From contig JAKABA010000062.1 of NCBI GenBank assembly GCA_021802115.1, forward strand, positions 1-18,079: 18,079 bases of DNA, in the 5' to 3' direction. The stretch is from a bacterium. Lineage in GTDB: Bacteria > Chloroflexota > Dormibacteria > UBA8260 > Bog-877. Below, in pieces: positions 14,169 through 18,079 of this stretch. The notes below the pieces were generated by a model. That model saw nothing but the letters and a program-made list of their open reading frames with translations. It was not told where the DNA came from and did not search any database. How positions within the stretch are numbered: the first letter of the stretch is position 1; the number at the start of each line of letters is the position of its first letter. A program made the position numbers and the translations under genes.

Positions 14169-14203
14169 CCTCGCGAGCCAAATCGATCGACCGGCTCGCG
14201 AGG
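14169..14203 (-). promoter_or_regulatory. hairpin in the csp mRNA leader
   Basis: CCTCGCGAGCC and GGCTCGCGAGG make a perfect 11-base stem with a 13-base loop, 30 bases upstream of the csp ATG and about 18 bases upstream of its ribosome binding site. A conventional terminator function is also possible, but no gene ends next to it (the nearest stop is 145 bases upstream). Confidence 0.5.
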
Positions 14204-14249
14204 GAAGCGGCGTCGAACGGCCCCGCAAAATTGGCGCGAGGCAACTCGA

Positions 14250-14255
14250 ACTTTA
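14250..14255 (-). promoter_or_regulatory. possible -10 element TAAAGT for csp
   Basis: TAAAGT on the minus strand would start transcription about 105 bases before the csp ATG, so that the hairpin at 14169-14203 is in the leader. The -35 region is not convincing. Confidence 0.3.
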
Positions 14256-14347
14256 GCACAACCGCCGATCGCGACGGCCCGCGCCCGATCGCCATTCCCC
14301 GATCTGGATCCCTGAATCGCGAAGGCAGAGCGGCCCCCTGGGAGCCG

Positions 14348-14530
14348 TCAGGGGCGGCGGTCGTCGGCCGCGAGCCAGGCGAGTCCGAAAGCGATCAGGG
14401 CCAGGGCCATAGCCACCCCCTGTACCCATAGGTGGTTGCCTCCCTCGGTCCAGGAGAGCCCCAGGCCAATGAGGAAGAAGGCCGCCGCTGCGGCCGCCAG
14501 GTACAGTCGGGGGAGATGGGCCAAGCGCAC
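14348..14530 (-). CDS. small two-helix membrane protein, 60 aa
   Basis: The product has two hydrophobic segments, YLAAAAAAFFLIGLGLSW and WVQGVAMALALIAFGLAW, joined by a short polar loop (TEGGNHL), with a basic N-terminus (RLAHLPR) and a charged end (DDRRP). Third codon positions are almost all G or C, as in real genes here. I do not recognise a family. Translation starts at GTG 14530 or TTG 14524; either way the first codons overlap the 5' end of the divergent transglycosylase gene. No clear ribosome binding site is visible, which lowers confidence. Confidence 0.55.
   Translation of the reverse strand: MRLAHLPRLYLAAAAAAFFLIGLGLSWTEGGNHLWVQGVAMALALIAFGLAWLAADDRRP
14502..14507 (+). promoter_or_regulatory. 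-10 element TACAGT, leaderless promoter of the transglycosylase
   Basis: TACAGT ends eight bases before the ATG at 14516. The GGGGGAG between them directly abuts the ATG, so ribosome binding in the usual way is unlikely. Confidence 0.5.
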
Positions 14531-15253
14531 GACGGCACTCAGTTAACCACGCCCAAGACCAGCCGCGGGCGTTGGCTGGTGGCGGCGGTGGCGTTGCTCG
14601 CGACCTGCCTCTACGCCATCACCTGGATCGCCACGCCGGATACCCGCGACCTGACCACGCGTATATCCCGGCTCGACGCCGCCCACCACACCCGGCCGCT
14701 CCGGCCCGGGGAGGTGCCTCGGTACCTCGCGGATGCGCTGGTCGCCACCGAGGACTCCAGCTTCTACCAGGACCACGGCGTGAACGTCGAGGGGCTGCTC
14801 AGGTCCGCGGGCTACGACCTCCTTCATCTCTGCGAGTGTCAGGGGGGATCAACGATCACCGAGGAGCTGGCGGACGACATCTACATGGGCGGCACCGACC
14901 ACTCCGTCTGGGGCCGGTGGTGGGACATCATCCTGGCCCTGAAGATCGAGGACCACCTGACCAAGACTCAGGTGCTGGACGCATTCCTGTCCGAGGTCTA
15001 CCTGGGTGATGGAGCCGTCGGCGCGCTGCAGGCCAGCCGGGTCTACTTCCATCGACCGTTGTCGACCATCACCCTCGCTCAGGCGGCGTTGCTGGCGGGC
15101 CTGCCCCAGTCCCCGAGTCTGCTCAACCCGCTCCGCCACCCCGCCGCGGCCCGAGCCCGGCGTGAGGATGTCCTGGAGCTGATGCAGCAGGACGGGTACA
15201 TCACCGCATCCCAGGCTCGGGCCGCCGAGCGCCAGCCCCTGCTGCCGCCCTGA
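14516..15253 (+). CDS. monofunctional GT51-family peptidoglycan transglycosylase-like protein
   Basis: This 245-residue membrane-anchored protein has a short cytoplasmic tail, one transmembrane helix (about 20-39) and a glycosyltransferase family 51 domain that would polymerise lipid II outside the membrane. Catalytic Glu79 lies in ATEDSSFYQDHG; GGSTIT (110-115) is motif II; EVYLGDGAVG and LAQAALLAGLPQSPS are later conserved blocks. Motif II continues EELADD where the family normally has QQLxKN, so the lysine is replaced by Asp120, and the RKxxE block is reduced to GRWWD. There is no transpeptidase domain. The start is set by the TACAGT hexamer; the frame is open further upstream but antisense to the small membrane protein. 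It converges with galE. Confidence 0.85.
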   Translation: MGQAHDGTQLTTPKTSRGRWLVAAVALLATCLYAITWIATPDTRDLTTRISRLDAAHHTRPLRPGEVPRYLADALVATEDSSFYQDHGVNVEGLLRSAGYDLLHLCECQGGSTITEELADDIYMGGTDHSVWGRWWDIILALKIEDHLTKTQVLDAFLSEVYLGDGAVGALQASRVYFHRPLSTITLAQAALLAGLPQSPSLLNPLRHPAAARARREDVLELMQQDGYITASQARAAERQPLLPP

Positions 15254-15278
15254 CCCTGCCCCACCTCATTGGGTCAGG
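15249..15278. terminator. bidirectional inverted repeat spanning the GT51 and galE stop codons
   Basis: CCTGACCC and GGGTCAGG form a perfect eight-base stem around a 14-base loop. The TGA of the plus-strand gene is in the left arm and the TGA of galE is in the right arm. The arrangement repeats that at 12021-12050, with the same TGACC/GGTCA core. Confidence 0.6.
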
Positions 15279-16266
15279 CGGGATGGTCTGGGGGACGCTC
15301 CAGGAATCGCCAGGCATCCGCCAAGATCTGGTCCAGCCCCGGCTTGAGAGGATGCCACCCCAGCTCGTGCTCGATCCTGCCGCTCGAGGCGACCAGCACC
15401 GCGGGGTCCCCGGGCCGCCGCGGTGCGACCCGGATGGGGATGGGGCGGCCCGTCACCCGCCGGGCGGCCTCGACCACCTGCAGGACGGAGAAGCCCGCAC
15501 CGTTGCCGAGGTTGTAGATCCGGTGGTCACCTCCGTGGTCCGGAGCCGGTCGGGCGATCGACTCCAAGGCCAGCAGGTGAGCGCGGGCCAGGTCCTCGAC
15601 GTGAACATAGTCGCGGATGCAGGTGCCATCCGGCGTCGGATAGTCATCCCCGAACAGGACCAGTTCAGGCGCGAATCCGGACGCCACCCGCAGTAGGTTC
15701 GGGACCAGATGGGTCTCGGGTGAGTGCCTCTCCGTGGCCCCCGCCACGGCGCCGGCGACGTTGAAATAACGCAGGCTGACGGCCAAGAGGCCATGGGCCA
15801 CCGCCTCATCCCCGATCATCATGTCGACGGCCAGCTTCGACCTCCCGTACGGGCTGGTCGGGGCGACTCGCGCCGACTCCGTGATCGGAACCGACTCCGG
15901 CTCGCCGTAGGTGGCGGCTGTTGAGGAGAAGACCAGACGCCGAACGCCAGCTGCCCTCATGGCGTCCAGGAGGGTCCTGGTTCCGCAAACGTTGGTCGAC
16001 CAATACACCTCGGGCACCGCGACGGACTCCCCGACCAATGACCGGGCCGCGAAATGCATCACAGCACCAATGCCGCGCCGGAGCGCAGCCGTGAGCGCAT
16101 CGCCGTCGGCAATGTCGGCCTCGATGAAGTCAACGGTGGCCGGGACCGCGTCCCGATGACCCGTGGCGAGGCTGTCGAGGACGACGGGCTCGTGGCCTGC
16201 CTCCATCAGGGCCCGGGTCACCACACTTCCGATGTACCCCGCGCCCCCCAAGACCAGGACCTTCAA
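15274..16266 (-). CDS. galE: UDP-glucose 4-epimerase GalE
   Basis: GalE interconverts UDP-glucose and UDP-galactose through a 4-keto intermediate using NAD. The 330-residue product is an extended short-chain dehydrogenase: NAD-binding GGAGYIGS at residues 7-14, FSSTAATYG with the catalytic Ser/Thr near 114-116, and Tyr140-x3-Lys144 in SPYGRSK. RYFNVAGA and DGTCIRDYVHVEDLA are typical of GalE. The TTG at 16266 is the start, since GGAGGTGATC, a ten-base match to the 16S 3' end, is correctly spaced before it; the in-frame GTG at 16275 lies inside that site. It would supply UDP-galactose for cell-surface glycans. Confidence 0.94.
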   Translation of the reverse strand: MKVLVLGGAGYIGSVVTRALMEAGHEPVVLDSLATGHRDAVPATVDFIEADIADGDALTAALRRGIGAVMHFAARSLVGESVAVPEVYWSTNVCGTRTLLDAMRAAGVRRLVFSSTAATYGEPESVPITESARVAPTSPYGRSKLAVDMMIGDEAVAHGLLAVSLRYFNVAGAVAGATERHSPETHLVPNLLRVASGFAPELVLFGDDYPTPDGTCIRDYVHVEDLARAHLLALESIARPAPDHGGDHRIYNLGNGAGFSVLQVVEAARRVTGRPIPIRVAPRRPGDPAVLVASSGRIEHELGWHPLKPGLDQILADAWRFLERPPDHPA

Positions 16267-16269
16267 TGT

Positions 16270-16279
16270 GATCACCTCC
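16270..16279 (-). promoter_or_regulatory. extended Shine-Dalgarno deciding the galE TTG start
   Basis: GGAGGTGATC is complementary to the last bases of 16S rRNA over ten positions, and its GGAGG core ends eight bases before TTG 16266. It rules against the GTG inside it as the start. Confidence 0.75.
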
Positions 16280-16337
16280 GCTTCCGGGCGGCCTCCGCCG
16301 CCGCAGCCGGCGGGGTGGCTTCGTGACTGCAGCGAGC

Positions 16338-16343
16338 ATCGTA
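16338..16343 (-). promoter_or_regulatory. possible -10 element TACGAT for galE
   Basis: TACGAT on the minus strand would give a leader of about 65 bases ending in the strong ribosome binding site. No -35 match. Confidence 0.3.
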
Positions 16344-16433
16344 AGGGGCGCGAGTTCGCCGCTCCTCGCCCACCCCCTCGGCCCCCCCGTCGGGCTGAGC
16401 CGACCCGACGACCTGAAGGACAGCCCTACCGAC

Positions 16434-16439
16434 TAGACT
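16434..16439 (+). promoter_or_regulatory. -10 element TAGACT for tRNA-Phe
   Basis: The same hexamer as at the ABC exporter and the cargo gene lies 62 bases before the tRNA, so the precursor would have a 5' extension of about 56 bases for RNase P to remove. Confidence 0.35.
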
Positions 16440-16501
16440 GGCACACTGTCCTGCGACCGTACCCCTGGCTCGGTCTCACAGGGGCTCCGGAGGAGATCCG
16501 G

Positions 16502-16577
16502 GCCGAGGTAGCTCAGTTGGTAGAGCACGGGTCTGAAAAACCCGGTGTCGGCGGTTCGATCCCGCCCCTCGGCACCA
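16502..16577 (+). tRNA. tRNA-Phe (GAA)
   Basis: The cloverleaf is complete: acceptor GCCGAGG pairs with CCTCGGC, D-arm GCTC/GAGC, anticodon stem CGGGT/ACCCG around the loop CTGAAAA (anticodon GAA), T-arm GGCGG/CCGCC with loop TTCGATC, discriminator A, and an encoded CCA. A T-run directly follows. The 3' half is a common target for tyrosine integrases, and an integrase gene lies about 1 kb downstream. Confidence 0.97.
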
Positions 16578-16922
16578 GTTTTTGATCTGGGAGATCCAGG
16601 AACGAGCCGTCCGGTGGCAGTCCTTGACCACAGTTTTGACCACAGTTCGGCAAGGCGCCACCATCCTCGTGCTGAGGCCGGCCTGTCCAACCACGGTTGG
16701 CTGCCCTAGAGGCCGGGGCCAGTCCACCTTGGCCCCCCTACCGTCCACACCCACCCCGAAGGGTTCCGACGCCGGTACGCTCCCCTTTCCTCCGCAATGC
16801 TCCGCATCGATCGAAGGTGTCACACCCGCGCTCTCGGCTTCCCGCTGATGAACACCATCACGTCGATCTGCGACGTTCGCCCGTGGCCGACAGACACCAT
16901 CTGGGGCGCCCGCGGTGCCCCG
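16578..16922. other. non-coding junction between tRNA-Phe and the integrated element
   Basis: No gene is supported in these 345 bases. Antisense open frames here translate into the familiar spurious peptides that arise across tRNA genes. The stretch holds a 12-base tandem repeat, the palindrome CCAACCACGGTTGG (16687-16700) and a seven-base hairpin GGGGCCA/TGGCCCC (16715-16736). Such a mix fits an attachment-site arm with integrase or excisionase sites. Confidence 0.45.
16624..16647 (+). repeat. tandem 12-base direct repeat TTGACCACAGTT
   Basis: Two perfect, directly abutting copies start 46 bases after the tRNA 3' end. Abutting repeats at this distance from a tRNA attachment core resemble the arm-type binding sites of tyrosine integrases. 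Repeat identity is certain; the role is inferred. Confidence 0.7.
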
Positions 16923-16928
16923 TAGACT
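16923..16928 (+). promoter_or_regulatory. -10 element TAGACT, leaderless promoter of the cargo gene
   Basis: TAGACT ends six bases before GTG 16935, so the mRNA would begin at the start codon. An in-frame GTG at 16929 would lie inside the region upstream of the expected transcript start. Confidence 0.45.
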
Positions 16929-16934
16929 GTGCCC

Positions 16935-17522
16935 GTGAACTGGACCGAGTTCGCCGCCTTGGCGACTGCCGGGTCGGCTTTCGGCACGTTTGTCGCGGCC
17001 TCCTTCACTGGCTGGATGGCCCACAAGACCTCCAAGATGGTGACCGCCACCGAAGAGGACGCCCGGGCCAGCCGAGAGTCGGTAGAGGAGATCCGCCTCT
17101 CCAGAGAACTGGACTGGAGGCCCTTCCTGACGCTCGGTGCGGGGACAGTTCCTGGCACTGACGGAAGGGCCTTCCGCGTGGCCGGCGATGTTGTCAACGT
17201 TGGCCGCGGCCCAGCCCTGTACTGCAGCTGGGGTTATACCCGATCCGGGCGTTGGGGCATCACTCTAGCGAAGTTCTCACTCTCCCCCGGGGAAACCAAG
17301 TCACTCACATTCGGCGACGTTCAAGCGCCACTTCCGACAGCACTCTTTGCCCGCAACGGCCAGGTGATGGATGCCTCCCACGTCCTGGTTTGCCGCGACG
17401 GGATTCTAGGCATTTGGTATCGGTTTCTGCCGATCCAGGGCACGGTTGATCGGTGGGACTTCAAGGGCGCTGTGCCCGATTGGTTCGCGGCGCTGGAGCG
17501 GTTGCACGGAACTCAGAGCTGA
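16935..17522 (+). CDS. hypothetical membrane-anchored protein, probable element cargo
   Basis: The 195-residue product starts with one probable transmembrane helix (about 6-28, AALATAGSAFGTFVAASF), then a polar helical stretch (about 35-60, EEDARASRESVEEIRLSREL) and a beta-rich domain from WRPFLTLGAG onward. The stretch DVVNVGRGPALYCSWGY is typical of a widespread but uncharacterised group of phage- and element-associated proteins. I do not assign a function. The start is the GTG six bases after TAGACT. Bases in third positions are less G/C-biased than in the core genes (runs such as GTTGTCAACGTTGGC), in line with horizontal acquisition. Its only neighbour in the element is the integrase. Confidence 0.65.
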   Translation: MNWTEFAALATAGSAFGTFVAASFTGWMAHKTSKMVTATEEDARASRESVEEIRLSRELDWRPFLTLGAGTVPGTDGRAFRVAGDVVNVGRGPALYCSWGYTRSGRWGITLAKFSLSPGETKSLTFGDVQAPLPTALFARNGQVMDASHVLVCRDGILGIWYRFLPIQGTVDRWDFKGAVPDWFAALERLHGTQS

Positions 17523-17628
17523 ACCGTCGTGGCAACCTCGAGCTGGCATAGGCTCTCCAGCCGGGGGGCACCACACGACCCCAATGCGACTCCATTGCCG
17601 AGAGGCGGGCACCAACGAAACCAAAAAC

Positions 17629-18079
17629 TCAATCTGAGGGCGGCAGGGAGCCCCCGAGAGCCTCATCCATCAAGAGCGCAGCCTCAGCTTGCATGGACTC
17701 AGTGACATGCGAGTAGAGGTCCAGGGTGATCGCTACCGTTGCGTGTCCGAGGATTTCCGACGCCACCTTCGGATGGACTCCACGGCTCAGCATGATGGTC
17801 GCCGCGGTGTGCCTCAGGTCGTGGAATCGCATCGGAGGGAGCCCGGCGCGCCGGAGAAGCGGCCAGTACGATCGCCTTAGCAAGTTGCCGGGCTCAAGGG
17901 GCCGGCCGATCTCGTTGGGAAAGATGAGTCCGGTTTCGTCCCACAGTGGCCCTGCGGATGCCCTCTCCACTCGCTCGGTTTCCTGGCGCCCCTCCAAGGC
18001 CCGCAACGCCAGTTCGGACAGGATAACCACTCTTCGCGATTTGGAGGTTTTCGGTGGACCGATCACCAGCCCCGCAGTG
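17629..18079 (-). CDS. tyrosine recombinase/integrase, C-terminal part (runs off the window)
   Basis: The visible 149 residues are the catalytic domain end of a phage-type integrase. PPKTSKSRRVV contains the beta-hairpin catalytic lysine; FHDLRHTAATIM holds the box II His-x-x-Arg; ILGHATVAITLDLYSHV contains the second histidine and the nucleophilic tyrosine. The frame stays open to the window edge, so the N-terminal arm-binding and core-binding domains and the box I arginine are outside. It likely catalysed integration at the tRNA-Phe gene. Its 3' end faces the cargo gene and tRNA. Confidence 0.92.
   Translation of the reverse strand, partial: TAGLVIGPPKTSKSRRVVILSELALRALEGRQETERVERASAGPLWDETGLIFPNEIGRPLEPGNLLRRSYWPLLRRAGLPPMRFHDLRHTAATIMLSRGVHPKVASEILGHATVAITLDLYSHVTESMQAEAALLMDEALGGSLPPSD

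Larger units (their letters stand above)
16578..18079. mobile_element. left end of an integrated element at tRNA-Phe (partial)
   Basis: A tRNA with a complete 3' end, tandem repeats beside it, a cargo gene and an integrase are the usual left end of an integrative element or prophage. The other attachment site and the remaining genes are beyond the window, so the element type and size are unknown. Confidence 0.6.

Noticed and set aside
14107..14295. 62-codon minus-strand frame over the csp leader
   Set aside because: It overlaps the csp start in another frame, has no family features, and the region is better explained as a structured leader.
16433..17024. Minus-strand frames across tRNA-Phe (peptides such as GRDRTADTGFF)
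   Set aside because: These are the well-known spurious translations antisense to a tRNA gene.
1..18079. CRISPR arrays, insertion sequences, rRNA
   Set aside because: No regularly spaced repeats, transposase motifs or rRNA landmarks were found on either strand.

Overview
The window comes from a high-GC bacterial chromosome. An F420 biosynthesis block (cofD-cofC-cofE), a flavin-dependent thymidylate synthase, a HemQ-type coproheme decarboxylase and many apparently leaderless promoters suggest a high-GC Terrabacteria lineage (Actinomycetota, Chloroflexota or Dormibacterota-like, probably uncultivated). The short stand-alone CofE argues against a typical actinomycete, where this enzyme is fused as FbiB. 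The lineage is inference; no rRNA is present.

Layout, left to right. (1) 144-2245, minus: a two-gene polysaccharide/teichoic-acid type ABC exporter. (2) 2274-5443, minus: cofD-cofC-cofE followed by moaD-moaE, with a 14-codon leader ORF coupled to moaD. (3) 5609-6650, minus: an A-type Fe-S carrier and a YedY/sulfite-oxidase-like molybdoenzyme, each with its own promoter. (4) 6714-10518, minus: a tightly packed run of a degenerate receiver domain protein, M20 amidohydrolase, zinc ribbon, coproheme decarboxylase, ThyX and a VOC protein. (5) 10894-12027: a mARC-like MOSC protein divergent from a second A-type Fe-S carrier. (6) 12044-12570, minus: two small coupled membrane proteins. (7) 12742-14138, minus: cold-shock protein, unknown 141-aa protein and thioredoxin-TPR protein. 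(8) 14348-16266: a small membrane protein, a GT51 transglycosylase and galE. (9) 16502-18079: tRNA-Phe, then an integrated element beginning with a cargo gene and a tyrosine integrase that runs off the window.

Molybdenum cofactor is a recurring theme: MoaD/MoaE make it, and the sulfite-oxidase-like and MOSC proteins probably use it. Each of those two users has an A-type Fe-S carrier as its neighbour.

Two sequence-level patterns cross gene boundaries. Eight ORFs have a TANNNT hexamer ending 6-9 bases before the start codon with no usable Shine-Dalgarno, as expected for leaderless mRNAs. Both tightly packed convergent gene pairs have an inverted repeat whose two arms contain the two stop codons, which looks like a shared bidirectional terminator. 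Bases 1-143 hold no gene I can support.
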